A DNA stretch of 64,000 nt. Origin: Terebella lapidaria (lineage: Eukaryota > Annelida > Polychaeta > Terebellida > Terebellidae). The notes beneath the pieces were generated by a model. It did no database searches. It was not told where the DNA came from and worked only from the letters and a program-made list of their open reading frames with translations. The DNA is taken from the NCBI GenBank assembly GCA_949152475.1, contig OX424555.1, forward strand, positions 59,687,977-59,751,976, written 5' to 3'. A program made the translations under genes and the position numbers. Shown here in pieces: positions 45,801 through 56,242 of this stretch. Numbering within the stretch: the stretch's first letter is position 1; each line of letters opens with the position of its first letter.

Positions 45801-47925
45801 TTTTCATCAAACCATTTCTCTTTGAAATGTCAACATTATACAAGTAGATCTATATCCAATTTCTCAAGTTCGAGGTGGAGACTGGATCCCTAGGCTAGTA
45901 GAAGTTGTACTAACACTCACATATTCAATATGATTGTTACATCACACAACTGCTGCTCACTTCCGGTTGCGTCTTCGATTTAGTTGTGATCATTTTTGGG
46001 AATTCCTTTATTTTCTTTCGTCTGACAGGGTTGGAAATAACAGCGCAAGTAACACACTTGTTACGGACAACAAGTGTTTCTGTAACCATTTAGACGAATA
46101 TTGTCAAATGCGAAAAAAACCGTACCGAAAATAAATGCCATCTCATGGACATTGTTCGCAATAGTATAAGCGGCAATGTGAATGTTATAAGCGGTGCGGA
46201 TTTTCCATGTTTCACTTTCGCAACAACAATGGCGTCATTTGTTACGTGCTTGTCCAGCGATTTGGAAACCCGACACACGGCACATCGCCAAAGTTAGGCA
46301 GAAAACCTCGCAGTCAATCGAAGTGACGGTAGTTGGTGTCTGAATCGAAGGCACGAAGTTCGGAGGCTAGATCATTTGCGTGTGATGACGAACTGTCACG
46401 AAGGTGTGAGTTGTATGTGAGCCAAAATTTCGTGTCTTGCCTTTTCAGTTACGTCGAAAAAGTGTTTTATCTCGCATACAAAATATCTCAGAAATACCAA
46501 ATAACGTTTTACGATTATTCCTGGACGTCTACTGCATTTGATCCCGGTTGACGTTTGGATAGTTTTTACCAGAGTAACACTGGAACTGAATCTTTTGTTT
46601 TTTTACACAACGTTACATGGACACCAAATGGAATATTGAACTAGTTTACTTCTTTATCCACGTGAAAGCACGCATTCATTGTAGGTAGTATTTACAGAGA
46701 TGTGGGTGAAAACTACATCAGTGTTACTAAAATTTCATGCCAAATTGCTAGCAAGATATTTTATAAAGTTAATTTGTTGCAAAACGTAACACGGACACCA
46801 AATGTTACTTCGAACATTGTGTTTTCTCCTAAGACTCTCAAATTTTGATCCAAAATAAAAAAAGATCATATTCTACAAGATGACAGTGTTATTTTTGTGG
46901 GTTGGTGTGCAGACAAAAATGTTTGTTTTACTCACTGAAACTCAAAATTGTATTTTGGTGTTCTTGTTACATCCTAGATTTAGGAAATCCTCATGTGGGA
47001 TTCATTTGTACATTGCATGAACCACCACATAGCAGTGTATGATGGTTTATATATTTATATACATATACGTGTACTGCCATAAATAAAACATTTTAACAAT
47101 ATATTATGAAGAAAAAATTCTAAAACTAGCTTTAAAGAGATAAATTTGAAAGACAAAGAATAAATCTGTATAAAAACTAGACTATTCCGGTCACATGCGA
47201 CCGCAAAGGGTGTGCACCCCGGAGGGGAGCCTTTCCGAATAAGGTATTCCTGCCCACATGATAATTCTATATATTAAAAAAAACGTTTTTTGACTAATTT
47301 CCACATTTTTCTTGCCCTGCGTGTGGGGCCAGAGCCATGAAAATTGAAAAATGGTCCTTTTTGTACGTAATATCCATGTAAAATAAGAAAAGAATCCATT
47401 ATTCAAACATTTTGTGTCCCGTGGAGGGGAAATATTGGAAAAATGAGCGATGTTTGCTCAATTTTTACATTTCTTTGCCCTGCGGAGATACATGTGCTAA
47501 ATCCAATCTACGCCCGACTTCGTCCGGGTCGTACAAATGATGTGACAGCTATTACTGCTAATGTTATTTGTTACTTATGTTTTCTTTCTTTTCATTTGTT
47601 GTTCAAGGAATTCAAGTACTATAAGGCATGTGGAATTTCATATAAAATAAACGGAAGTCTTAATTAAATGTCAAAAACATTTAATATTCATTTGAGCATT
47701 TGTTGAGTTCACAAACGATTTTACAAAACCATTTTCAATAGATTTTGATCTCATGAACAAAGTGTCACTTGTCGAACATCTTGCAAAGCTGAACAGACTC
47801 AAGAGTCGGAAACCTGTGGGGGAGAGAAATTATCACTGGTAACATTTGTTTTTATAACGCATGAATATAAGTGACAATTTCGTGATAACCTGACACTTTT
47901 AATGACAATTAACAAATGAATTTTT
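45801..47925. other. No supported gene; scattered GTTACATC/GTAACAC words
   Basis: Solitary copies of the satellite's core words continue to about 47.0 kb (GTTACATCACAC, AACGTAACACGGACACCAAA, TTGTTACATCC), with ACACCAAATG following twice. Nothing with a recognisable domain or good exon boundaries. Confidence 0.4.
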
Positions 47926-49221
47926 AGGTTACCGGACCTATGGTCCGATAACCTATTGGCATGGCGTTGCGTCCGTCGTCCGTCGTCCGTCGTCGTCCGT
48001 CGTCGTCGTCGTCCACATTTTTATCTTTTTTGTTTACGGGCGAATTTTTCTGAAATTTTGCAGAAAAATACTTAAAAATAATTCAAGAAGGAGGTATTTT
48101 TTAGTTTTTTGATTTTCGCTTTTTCTTCAAAATGGCGACCGTTTTCGACGAAAAAGGCCTGATTTTGGACTTTGGCGGCCATTTTCTCAAAATCTGTTCA
48201 GTAACTTTTTTTCTTTTTGATACATAACACTCCTCATATGTACTTCTATGATGTCTATAAATTTCGTTGCGCTTGAATCGCTCGAAGTGGGCCATTTTGG
48301 CCCAAACTCGGCCCAAATGGGACTTTCCCATGTTAAATTCTCCTATGCTTTATAATGGGACACATTATGCCTAATATCTCACTTGATATTGAGGTTAGAG
48401 ACTAGGAATCAATTGTGGACATATAGGAAATGATATATGCTGAATATTCTCGTGACCTTGAATTTGACCTCTGACCTCAGTTTCAAGGTCAGAGCACAAA
48501 ATGGCTTATATCTCGCTTATTATCGACTCTACAGCTTAGGAATCAATTGTGGACATATAGGAAATAATATATGCTGAATATTCTCGTGACCTTGGATTTG
48601 ACCTCTGACCTCAGTTTCAAGGTCAGAGCACAAAATGGCTTATATCTCGCTTATTATCGACTCTACAGCTTAGGAATCAATTGTGGACATATAGGAAATG
48701 ATATATGCTGCATATTCTGATGATCTTGAATTTGACCTTCGAACTCATTTTCAAGGTCACAGGACAAAATGGCTAATATCTCGCTTGTTATCGACTTTAC
48801 AGCTTAGCAATCAATTATGAACATATAGGAAATGATATATGCAGATTATTGTCATGATTTTGAATTTGACCTTTGACCTCATTTTCAAGGTCCAAGGACA
48901 AACTGGCTCATATCTAGCTCCTCTATTGACTGTATGGCTTGGGAATCAATTGTGGACATGATATACAAAATGATATACATTGAATATTTTGATGACCTTG
49001 AATTTGACCTTTGCCTTTTCATTTTCAAGGCCACAGCACAAATTGCTAATATCTCTCTGATTATTGAATTTACAGCTTAGCAATCAACTGTGGACATGAT
49101 AGATATATGCTTAATGTTATATATGCTGAATATTCTCTTGACCTTGAATTCAACCAGTGACCTGGCTAACATCTAAAATATTAAACATTGTCCGGTAACC
49201 TATCTTTGGCCCTTGGCCTAA
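47926..49221 (+). mobile_element. Helentron-like non-autonomous element, family A (copy 3)
   Basis: 5' hairpin with the TAT loop (47,926-47,954), then CGTCGTCCGTCG repeats, a body that is largely the same as copy 1 with ~140-bp tandem blocks rich in TGACCTTGAATTTGACCT and GGTCAGAG, then GTCCGGTAACC and a 3' hairpin, ending in T-rich DNA. It inserted just beside the exon described next, at the A/T run after its last codons. Confidence 0.8.
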
Positions 49222-49408
49222 TTTTTTTATCAAAGTTATAAACATACTGGAAATAAGGTCTTCTCCCAGTCTTCTTAACCTGGGGATCAGGCAGTAGGTT
49301 GAGAATGTCGCTTTGCTCAATCTCATACTCGATGTCATTGCGACAATACCAAGCGCTGTTTCTGTTTGCTTTGCCATAGTACTGGACTGTGAGCGTGAGT
49401 CCATCATC
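49222..49408 (-). CDS. Coding exon of unknown protein, right-hand part (split by the 13-kb element)
   Basis: The minus-strand frame reads DDGLTLTVQYYGKANRNSAW, YCRNDIEYEIEQSDILNLLP and DPQVKKTGRRPYFQYVYNFD without a stop, then meets the family A copy. The missing start of this exon is at 62,680-62,669, where an acceptor CATAATGTAG precedes GTGGAGACCAAT. Joining the two across the 13-kb element keeps one frame. 'S-D-I-L-x-L-L-P-D-P ... G-R-R-x-Y' resembles the C-terminal module of some invertebrate transposon-like proteins, but I cannot name it. Confidence 0.55.
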
Positions 49409-49410
49409 AT

Positions 49411-50060
49411 CCCAGGACGAAAAGCAGCGGTGTTTCAGCAGTATTTTTCAGTAGGTATACAGTAGTACGCAGCAGCGGTAACCGCTTCTTTGGCAGCGGT
49501 ATACCGCTCCTCAGTCAGCGGTACACTGCTGAACATCAGCGGTATTACTATAGGCAGTATAGCCGGCAGTGGTCCGCTGCCTATTCAGCGGTTAACCGCT
49601 CCGCATTCAGCGGGTATACAGTTGTGTATCAGCGGTGCTAATTAACATAATTGAAACGCTGAAACACCGCTGCATTACCGCTGATTTGGCAGCGGTATTA
49701 CATAACGCTGATATACCGCTGCTTTACCGCTGTTTGGCAGCGGTAAATCAGTAGTGAATATGGACTGCAATTTGTACTGCTGATTTACCGCTGCTCAGCA
49801 GCGGTGAATCAGCGGTACTGAGCAGCGGTAAATCAGCGGTACACTGATTCAGGCACTGAAATTAGGACCGCTGATTTCCTACTGATATACCGCTGCTTGG
49901 CAGCGGTAGTTAATATCATGGCAGCGGTCCGCTGCCCATTCAGCGGTTATACAGTAGGGAATCAGTGGTGCTCATTAGCATAATTGAAACGCTGATATAC
50001 CACTGTAACACCGCTGATTCGGCAGTGGTTACCACTGATATACCGCTGCTTTACCGCTGT
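49411..50060. repeat. Left CAGCGGT/ACCGCTG array
   Basis: By eye about 26 exact heptamers in 650 bp, in both orientations, often as palindromes such as CAGCGGTATACCGCT or head-to-head with 2-10-bp spacers. Several one-mismatch versions (CAGTGGT, CAGCGGG) fill the gaps. Confidence 0.9.
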
Positions 50061-50092
50061 GGACCAAATCAGTTTATTTTATACATCACCAA

Positions 50093-50262
50093 TCTAAACT
50101 ACTACATGCTCCTTTTCGATCCTTTGGATCGTTCTGGATAGAAATTCGCGTACTGAAAGCAAGGCACGATCGTCTGCCTGCATGACTCGAGCGCTCCTTT
50201 TGCCGCCAAAACCGCCGCGCATATGCGCGCGCAGCTGCGCAGAAGCTTCACTTTTCTGTCCA
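50093..50262 (+). repeat. DIRS left inverted terminal repeat
   Basis: 170 bp from TCTAAACTACTACATGCTCC to CTTTTCTGTCCA, complementary base for base (by eye) to 56,243-56,412. The unique outer extension 50,071-50,092 is matched only by the internal complementary region. Confidence 0.93.
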
Positions 50263-50673
50263 CCGCCATTTTTGCTTGGCAGCTTTGGATTTTGGTTCCC
50301 GGTGAATTCGTAGAATTTAGTCTGCAAACTAGACTTTTGCGATATATTCTTACGGAATTTCACCTGCCACGTTCATAGACATCGTTTTGTGTCTATTTGG
50401 ATAAGTATCGGTCGATAGTTTGTTACTTGCTAGATCGTCAGCGATTTGTATAGCCAGTTCACCCTATTATCGTCCATCCGTCGTACTTGATAGTGTACTT
50501 GTTGTTTACATCTATCAATAGTTCTACGTTAATTTTCTACTGTATATATTGTGTATACGTATACTGTAGTTTATATATTCGTAGTCCTCTTAGGGTTCTT
50601 TTTTCAGCGCGGTCTCAGGTTTGCATATTTTGCCCGCCCTGTTACTGTGTGTGGTTAGTTCCCTTGTGTGATC

Positions 50674-52773
50674 ATGACTTCACAGTCCTCCCTTGGTACC
50701 GGTGCCATGGACGAACGTCCATGCCCGAAGTGTCTGGTCAATACCCTCCGAGGAGGGGAGAAACACAGTGTGTGTTTCGACTGTTTAGACCATGGCCCGG
50801 TATCTATGGAGGATTTGAGGTGTGATCTGTGTCGTTTCTGGCGTCCCTCTTCCTTCGTGCAGGCGACTGCAAAGTATTCCGAAGCCTCGTTGGCTCGTCG
50901 GGATGCTTTGAGGCTTGCGGAAGCTTCGGCTCCGCAAGTCCGCCAGTCGCCCATGGAGGTGGAGACTCCGCCTGTGACGGCACAGATTGCGTCCGGTGTT
51001 AGCCAGCCCCTGGGGCTAACACAGGACATGGTCAACGCGGCTGTGCAATCTTTCTTTGCACAGTCGTTATCGTCCCTTCAGGGTCCCCTCCTGCCGGGTC
51101 TCTCTTCCCTGCTTGGACAGGGAGTCCCGGCCGGTTCTTCGGCTGCCCCTTCGTCACAGGGAGAGCTTGCTCCCCCTGCTGGCAAGAAGTCGAAATCTTC
51201 TAAGAAGAAGGTTTCAGTTCTTGCCAAGGCGAAAGCAGCCAAGGAACCGCACTCCACCTTCGTCGTCCCTCAGTCGGGGCCGATCGAGGTGGAGGGGTCC
51301 GTAGTCTCTTCCCCGGGGCCTTCCAAGAAGAGGAAGCGTGCTTCCTCTAAGCGCCGTGGTGCTGAGACCACATCGATTTTCGATGTGGCTCAGGCTTCGT
51401 CCGACCTCTCGGTGGGCGACGATCAGGCTTCGGGCTTCGATCGGCGGGGCAGCTTGGATGGCTCATTCGGGTCCTCGGTCTCGAGGTTCGAGGGGGGAGA
51501 GTTCCCTTTGTTTGGGGGTGAGGCTCTCGATCGCTCGTGCGATCGGGAGTCTTCACTTGGCGGTCGTGCTCCTGGTCCTCGATCAGGGCACGATCGGGCG
51601 GGTGGTGCTGGGGTCGTTCCTCAGGGCCACTCAAGTCCTGTGTACGCGGATATAAGTCGCCGGACGGGCGCGATCGCTGAGCAGGCATTCCCTCGCCCGT
51701 CCTTTGATGTACCCTTGGGGTCATCGAGGTCTTCGATCGGACCTGTGAGGTCCAACGATCGGGGGGGTCGAGTGGAAGCTGATCAGGAGTCGTCCTCCTC
51801 GGAGGATGAGACTTCCGATCAGGCCGGGGGTTCTAACTTCCGGTGGGCTTTGGAGTCGGTCGCAAGGCGAATGGACTTGCCGATCGATGCTCCAGGGCCC
51901 TCACGGGGAACCGGTAGGTTCGCGTCGGCGCCAGTTCGTCGGCCGATCCGGCTCCCTGTGGCTCCCGCGTTGGTCAAGTCCTTCGACAAGATCAACAAGG
52001 GAGTTATGGCTAAGAAGGATGTGGCTCGTACGGAGTCGACATTCCCGACCAGCCGTGTTCGACCTGAGTCGATCGACACCTATCGGACTGTAGAGTCCGA
52101 GGGTGGACATCAGACTTCCGTCCCGGTCGAAGACCCTAACCTTCACCTGCTTTCCCGGAAGCAGGGTACGGTCTGGTCAGCTTATGTGAAAAAGGCTCGC
52201 CTTTCTCACTGGCAGACGCTGTCTCATCAATTGATGGGGCAGCTCTCGTTGACAGATCACCTGACCACCTTGGTTCAGGAGTTTGTGGACGAGGCGGATC
52301 TGGAGGAGGGGAGTCGCGCTAACATTCATGCAGCACTCGGCGTCTTGGCCGGAGTGGTCCATGCTGCTGAGCGTGACAGTGCGCACCTGGGCGCACAATT
52401 GGATCTCACCATGCGTGATGCCGATCTCCGTCTGCTTGACGTGTCCGCTACGGACGTCGCTGAGCTACGTGGGAGGCCGCTGTTCTCAGGCTATACCTAC
52501 GCCAACCTCTCTCGATCGGATATTTCCGTCATGCGGGAACATCTCCGGGATGAGGCTATGGCCAAGGCTTTGCTTGGGAAGTCGGCGGGGTCTGGGACAG
52601 GCAAGAAGACCAAGGGTCAGAAGCCTGCCCAGCCTCAGGCACCACATGCACCCGCTTCTACGCAGCCGCCCTTTCGTGGGGCGCAGCCTCCCCCTCCCCG
52701 GGGGGATGGCAAGCGCGGAGGCAAAGGGGGTGAACGCTTCAAGGGCAAAGGGAAAGCTTCTGGTAAGAAGTGA
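50674..52773 (+). CDS. gag: DIRS-like Gag
   Basis: The ATG at 50,674 (MTSQSSLGTGAMDERPCPKC) opens ~699 codons ending TGA at 52,771. N-terminal zinc-binding-type cysteines occur in pairs: C17/C20, C34/C37 and C50/C53. A long Ser/Pro/Gly-rich, highly charged middle (GKKSKSSKKKVSVL, SKKRKRASSKRR) follows, then a folded-looking region around VWSAYVKKARLSHWQTLSHQ and LMGQLSLTDHLTTLVQEFVD, and a basic Gly-rich tail (GDGKRGGKGGERFKGKGK) suited to RNA binding. Gag would package element RNA. The frame overlaps the RT frame by about 490 nt at its 3' end. The recombinase lies downstream in this same frame after one TGA. Confidence 0.85.
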   Translation: MTSQSSLGTGAMDERPCPKCLVNTLRGGEKHSVCFDCLDHGPVSMEDLRCDLCRFWRPSSFVQATAKYSEASLARRDALRLAEASAPQVRQSPMEVETPPVTAQIASGVSQPLGLTQDMVNAAVQSFFAQSLSSLQGPLLPGLSSLLGQGVPAGSSAAPSSQGELAPPAGKKSKSSKKKVSVLAKAKAAKEPHSTFVVPQSGPIEVEGSVVSSPGPSKKRKRASSKRRGAETTSIFDVAQASSDLSVGDDQASGFDRRGSLDGSFGSSVSRFEGGEFPLFGGEALDRSCDRESSLGGRAPGPRSGHDRAGGAGVVPQGHSSPVYADISRRTGAIAEQAFPRPSFDVPLGSSRSSIGPVRSNDRGGRVEADQESSSSEDETSDQAGGSNFRWALESVARRMDLPIDAPGPSRGTGRFASAPVRRPIRLPVAPALVKSFDKINKGVMAKKDVARTESTFPTSRVRPESIDTYRTVESEGGHQTSVPVEDPNLHLLSRKQGTVWSAYVKKARLSHWQTLSHQLMGQLSLTDHLTTLVQEFVDEADLEEGSRANIHAALGVLAGVVHAAERDSAHLGAQLDLTMRDADLRLLDVSATDVAELRGRPLFSGYTYANLSRSDISVMREHLRDEAMAKALLGKSAGSGTGKKTKGQKPAQPQAPHAPASTQPPFRGAQPPPPRGDGKRGGKGGERFKGKGKASGKK

Positions 52774-54880
52774 CTCGTTGCGGGAAAGCGTAGGCTCTGT
52801 GGAAGGTTCAGTTCTGTCGGAATTCGATCTTCCACAACCTGGTCCAGTCGGGGGACGCCTGGCTCAGTTCGTCCAGAACTGGAGCGATCTGGCGTCGTCA
52901 GACAATTCAGTCGTGGCATGGGTGAAGTTCGGTCTCACCTTCAGATGGGAGGCTGGAAAACCACCGATCAGACCCAAAGCGTGGTTCTTCCCTGTGCCCG
53001 GCGATCGGGAAAAGTTTCAGCTTCTGCAGCACGAGGTGCAGCAGTTGCTACAGAAACGTGCGATCGAGGTGGTCAAGGACGAGAGAGGATTCTATTCTCT
53101 CATCTTCCTAGTGCCGAAAAAGACAGGCGGGTGGCGTCCCGTTTTCGATCTGTCAAACCTCAACAAATTCCTGATCATACCCAGGTTCAAGATGGAGTCG
53201 GCGCTTTCCGTCCAGAAAGCTCTGTCCAAGGGGAAGTGGGCAGTCAGTATCGACGTCAAGGACGCGTACTTACATGTGCCAATACACCCAGCCGATCGGC
53301 GATACCTCAAGTTCGCCTTCGAGGGTGCGGTGTATCAGTTCAGGGTACTTCCTTTTGGAGTAGCCACCGCCCCTTACGTGTTCACCCGTATCGTAAGGAC
53401 GATGGCAGCCAGGTTTCGATCGGTTGGAATTCAATTCCACCATTATATCGACGATTGGTTAATCATAGCCGACTCCCCGTCTCAGGCTATAGAGCAATCC
53501 GGGTTCGTCCTCAGGTTGGCGACCAGCCTCGGCTGGATCCCCAATTGGGCGAAGTCTCATCTGTCCCCGACACAGAGGTTCGAGTATGTCGGGGTAGATT
53601 ACGATCTAGAGCGAGGAGTAGCTCTTCCTCCGCGGAAGAGAGTTCTCAAGGCGATTGCGGCGATGGAGGTCGCGCTGACGCAGTCGTCGATCACAGCTCG
53701 ACAGTTTCTGTCCATCATCGGTCTGTTGGCGTCGATGGAGAAACAGGTACCGTTCGGCAGGTGCTTCCTCAGACCCATTCAATGGTGTCTAGCGTTGCAA
53801 TGGCGGATCCTCACCGATCGACTAGACCAAGTCGTATCGGTGGACGATCGTGCTCGGGAAGCAATGCATTGGTGGCGGGACCATCGGAATCTTTTCCGAG
53901 GGATGCCACTCGCGGAGTATCTGCCCGATCGGACCTTCTTCACCGATGCGTCAGAATTGGCTTGGGGAGCTCATATGGACGAGCACGAACTCTCGGCTGT
54001 GTGGAACACGAGCGAGAGGGCGTTGCACATCAATGTCCTAGAGCTGCGAGCGGTGAGACGTGCGTTCGAGATCTGGGGGCCTCAGAGTCCCCCAGGGACG
54101 AAGTGGTTGGTCTTCACAGACAACAGCACAGTAGTGGCGCACATAAACAAACAAGGTGGAACTCGGTCGAGTCAGCTTTGTTTGGAGGCCGAGTGTCTGA
54201 TCAGGTTTGCCTTCAAGTACCGTCTGTTTATCAGGGCGAGGCACCTGCCGGGTCACAGGAATGTCCTAGCGGACGCTCTGTCGAGACCGGACAAGATCAT
54301 AGGCACGGAGTGGAGTCTGCATCCGGGGGTGTTTCGGCGCGTTTGTCAGGCGTTCGGGACACCGAACATAGACCTGTTCGCAACCTCTCGGAATCACAAG
54401 CTCCCGGTCTACTTCTCACCTCTGCCAGAGAGCGAGGCACTGGCTGTGGACGCGATGTCTCAGTCGTGGGACGGGATGTTCGGGTATGCGTACCCGCCAA
54501 CTCGGTTCCTAACAGAAGTGCTGCACAAAGTAGCCAGGTCTCAGTGCGAGATTCTGTTGGTGGCGCCATGCTGGCCGATGCAGGCGTGGTTCCCTCTGCT
54601 ACTGTCCCTCCTGATCGATGTACCACGTGTTCTCCCGATCGAGGACAGGTTGCTGAAGCAACCGGGGCGGGATATATTTCACGATTCCGTCCACGTGCTC
54701 AAATTACACGTCTGGAGGCTATCGAGCGATCCTTCCAGGAGGCAGGATTTTCTCAGCAGGTGTCCATACATCTCGCGAGAAAGAATAGGAGATCCTCCTC
54801 TAAAACGTATGAGGCTAAATGGAGAGTATTCGTACGTTGGTGTAACGGAAGGCGCATTGATCCGCTCTCTGCCCCTCTGA
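52283..54880 (+). CDS. DIRS-like reverse transcriptase, RNase H and methyltransferase-like domain
   Basis: The frame opens inside gag, and recognisable sequence starts at about 52,800. RT motifs in order: LVPKKTGGWRPVFDLSNLNK, VSIDVKDAYLHVPIHPADRR, FRVLPFGVATAPYVFTR and HHYIDDWLIIADS (YIDD box at about 53,444). RNase H follows with carboxylates in FFTDASELAWGAHM, INVLELRAVRRAF, VFTDNSTVVAHIN and RNVLADALSRPD. The C-terminus carries the DIRS methyltransferase-like block NIDLFATSRNHKLPVYFSPL, YAYPPTRFLTEVL and LVAPCWPMQAWFPL. No break was found. Start codon use is uncertain; expression could be by frameshift from gag (+1) or by internal initiation. Confidence 0.9.
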   Translation: MWTRRIWRRGVALTFMQHSASWPEWSMLLSVTVRTWAHNWISPCVMPISVCLTCPLRTSLSYVGGRCSQAIPTPTSLDRIFPSCGNISGMRLWPRLCLGSRRGLGQARRPRVRSLPSLRHHMHPLLRSRPFVGRSLPLPGGMASAEAKGVNASRAKGKLLVRSDSLRESVGSVEGSVLSEFDLPQPGPVGGRLAQFVQNWSDLASSDNSVVAWVKFGLTFRWEAGKPPIRPKAWFFPVPGDREKFQLLQHEVQQLLQKRAIEVVKDERGFYSLIFLVPKKTGGWRPVFDLSNLNKFLIIPRFKMESALSVQKALSKGKWAVSIDVKDAYLHVPIHPADRRYLKFAFEGAVYQFRVLPFGVATAPYVFTRIVRTMAARFRSVGIQFHHYIDDWLIIADSPSQAIEQSGFVLRLATSLGWIPNWAKSHLSPTQRFEYVGVDYDLERGVALPPRKRVLKAIAAMEVALTQSSITARQFLSIIGLLASMEKQVPFGRCFLRPIQWCLALQWRILTDRLDQVVSVDDRAREAMHWWRDHRNLFRGMPLAEYLPDRTFFTDASELAWGAHMDEHELSAVWNTSERALHINVLELRAVRRAFEIWGPQSPPGTKWLVFTDNSTVVAHINKQGGTRSSQLCLEAECLIRFAFKYRLFIRARHLPGHRNVLADALSRPDKIIGTEWSLHPGVFRRVCQAFGTPNIDLFATSRNHKLPVYFSPLPESEALAVDAMSQSWDGMFGYAYPPTRFLTEVLHKVARSQCEILLVAPCWPMQAWFPLLLSLLIDVPRVLPIEDRLLKQPGRDIFHDSVHVLKLHVWRLSSDPSRRQDFLSRCPYISRERIGDPPLKRMRLNGEYSYVGVTEGALIRSLPL

Positions 54881-55779
54881 ATGCAGTGCTAGACTTTCTC
54901 TGCTATCTCTTTGATAGGCTTAATTTGAAGCCTACTACGATCGAGGGATACAGGTCCATGCTGGGCCCTGTATTCCGTGCTAGGGGGATCGATTTAACTA
55001 ATAATCGTATCCTTGCTGATCTCTTGGCGTCCTTTAGGACGCAAAGGCCACGCGGTGTTCCTACTCTACCGGATTGGGACATGGCTTTTGTGCTATATTG
55101 TCTTACTAAAGCACCTTGGGAGCCTCTCAAGGAAGTTTCCTTGCAGAGGTTAACTCTTAAGACTTTCCTGCTAGTTATGCTAGCAAGTGGTCGAAGACGC
55201 TCAGATGTCGCGGCGATCGACGTATCGCGAGTCGCATTTGGCGCGGATGGGTCCGTTTCCTTATACCCAGTACGTGATTTTATGCCTAAAACACGTGCTG
55301 CAGTTGAGGGCGGGAAAGCGTTCTCCCCTATCGTAATTCCGTCACTGGGCGGTTATGTAGGACGGAATGAGCCGGACGCTCTATTGTGTCCGGTAAGAGC
55401 GCTGAAAATCTACATCGATCGTACCAGATCGATCAGGAAAGATCGCAAGCGATTATTTATTTCCTATCAGCCTAACAGGGCTACGGATATCTCCACAGCT
55501 ACACTATCCCGATGGGTGAAGGTTGTAGTGAGGACTGTCTATGCGGAATCAGGTGCTGACGATCGAGTCACTTACAAAATATCGTCCCACCAAATCCGAC
55601 ACATCTCGATGTCTTTGGCGGCCAGGTCGAATATTCCGTTGGAATATATCGTGAGGGCTGGAATGTGGACTAATTCTACGACATTCATCGGGTTCTATCT
55701 GTCCAATGCTGCCGAACTTCAGGACCAGTCGTCCAGATTTAGACTGGGTCCGCTGGTCGTAGCGCAAGCTGTTGTTTGA
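52774..55779 (+). CDS. DIRS-like tyrosine recombinase (integrase)
   Basis: This frame is open from the base after the gag TGA to TTTGA at 55,779, and its first ~1.9 kb overlaps the RT frame. The enzyme itself occupies the last ~340 codons: an N-terminal core-binding region (KTYEAKWRVFVRWCNGRRID, TIEGYRSMLGPVFRARGIDL), then the catalytic tetrad: Arg in LLVMLASGRRRSDVAAID (about 55,190), H-x-x-R in KISSHQIRHISMSLA (about 55,590) with a Trp at GMWTNS, and the nucleophilic Tyr in TTFIGFYLSNAA (about 55,700). It would integrate a circular cDNA by strand exchange without target duplication. First in-frame ATG after the gag stop is at 52,918. All catalytic residues are present. Confidence 0.88.
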   Translation, partial: LVAGKRRLCGRFSSVGIRSSTTWSSRGTPGSVRPELERSGVVRQFSRGMGEVRSHLQMGGWKTTDQTQSVVLPCARRSGKVSASAARGAAVATETCDRGGQGRERILFSHLPSAEKDRRVASRFRSVKPQQIPDHTQVQDGVGAFRPESSVQGEVGSQYRRQGRVLTCANTPSRSAIPQVRLRGCGVSVQGTSFWSSHRPLRVHPYRKDDGSQVSIGWNSIPPLYRRLVNHSRLPVSGYRAIRVRPQVGDQPRLDPQLGEVSSVPDTEVRVCRGRLRSRARSSSSSAEESSQGDCGDGGRADAVVDHSSTVSVHHRSVGVDGETGTVRQVLPQTHSMVSSVAMADPHRSTRPSRIGGRSCSGSNALVAGPSESFPRDATRGVSARSDLLHRCVRIGLGSSYGRARTLGCVEHEREGVAHQCPRAASGETCVRDLGASESPRDEVVGLHRQQHSSGAHKQTRWNSVESALFGGRVSDQVCLQVPSVYQGEAPAGSQECPSGRSVETGQDHRHGVESASGGVSARLSGVRDTEHRPVRNLSESQAPGLLLTSARERGTGCGRDVSVVGRDVRVCVPANSVPNRSAAQSSQVSVRDSVGGAMLADAGVVPSATVPPDRCTTCSPDRGQVAEATGAGYISRFRPRAQITRLEAIERSFQEAGFSQQVSIHLARKNRRSSSKTYEAKWRVFVRWCNGRRIDPLSAPLNAVLDFLCYLFDRLNLKPTTIEGYRSMLGPVFRARGIDLTNNRILADLLASFRTQRPRGVPTLPDWDMAFVLYCLTKAPWEPLKEVSLQRLTLKTFLLVMLASGRRRSDVAAIDVSRVAFGADGSVSLYPVRDFMPKTRAAVEGGKAFSPIVIPSLGGYVGRNEPDALLCPVRALKIYIDRTRSIRKDRKRLFISYQPNRATDISTATLSRWVKVVVRTVYAESGADDRVTYKISSHQIRHISMSLAARSNIPLEYIVRAGMWTNSTTFIGFYLSNAAELQDQSSRFRLGPLVVAQAVV

Positions 55780-56078
55780 ACCAGCTGGACAGAAAAGTCT
55801 TGGTTTTAACGTGCACGTGTATATAAGCAACACTTTGTGTTTGTGTTTGAGTTTCTTTTTGTTACGGTCTCAAGTAGAGTTCCGTTTTCCACCGATGGGT
55901 GAAGAAGAAATTCGTGCATGTCGGAGGCAAGCGATCGCACCGCTAGGTGAGTATCTTTATTATATTACTAAAGATGTATCGAAAATGTAGCATTTTAGCG
56001 ATTCGCTTGAAATCAAGACTATCGTCTGTTTTCATGACTCTCTAGCACTACTGCTCCACCGCCTATCCTTTGATTCTA

Positions 56079-56181
56079 AGGAGCATGTAGTAGTTTAGAT
56101 TGGTGATGTATAAAATAAACTTCCCAAATTTTAATTGTAAATTTGCCGTTTATTGTTATTACTCACCTCTAAACTACTACA
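56079..56181 (+). repeat. DIRS internal complementary region
   Basis: 56,079-56,121 is the complement of the left end (50,071-50,113), and 56,122-56,181 is the complement of the right end (about 56,401-56,459). The two meet at ACTTCCC. This defines both element termini to the base. Confidence 0.92.
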
Positions 56182-56242
56182 GTAAAGGCCCTCCCATCCA
56201 TCCCCGCCAGTTGTGTGCTAGGGGCTTCCTTTTGTCGTTTTT

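Noticed and set aside
52918..54700. A second long protein encoded opposite the DIRS reverse transcriptase frame
   Set aside because: The sequence in this frame before the recombinase is Ser/Arg/Gly-rich with no domain. It is most simply explained by codon bias of the RT frame; only the terminal recombinase part is called as functional.
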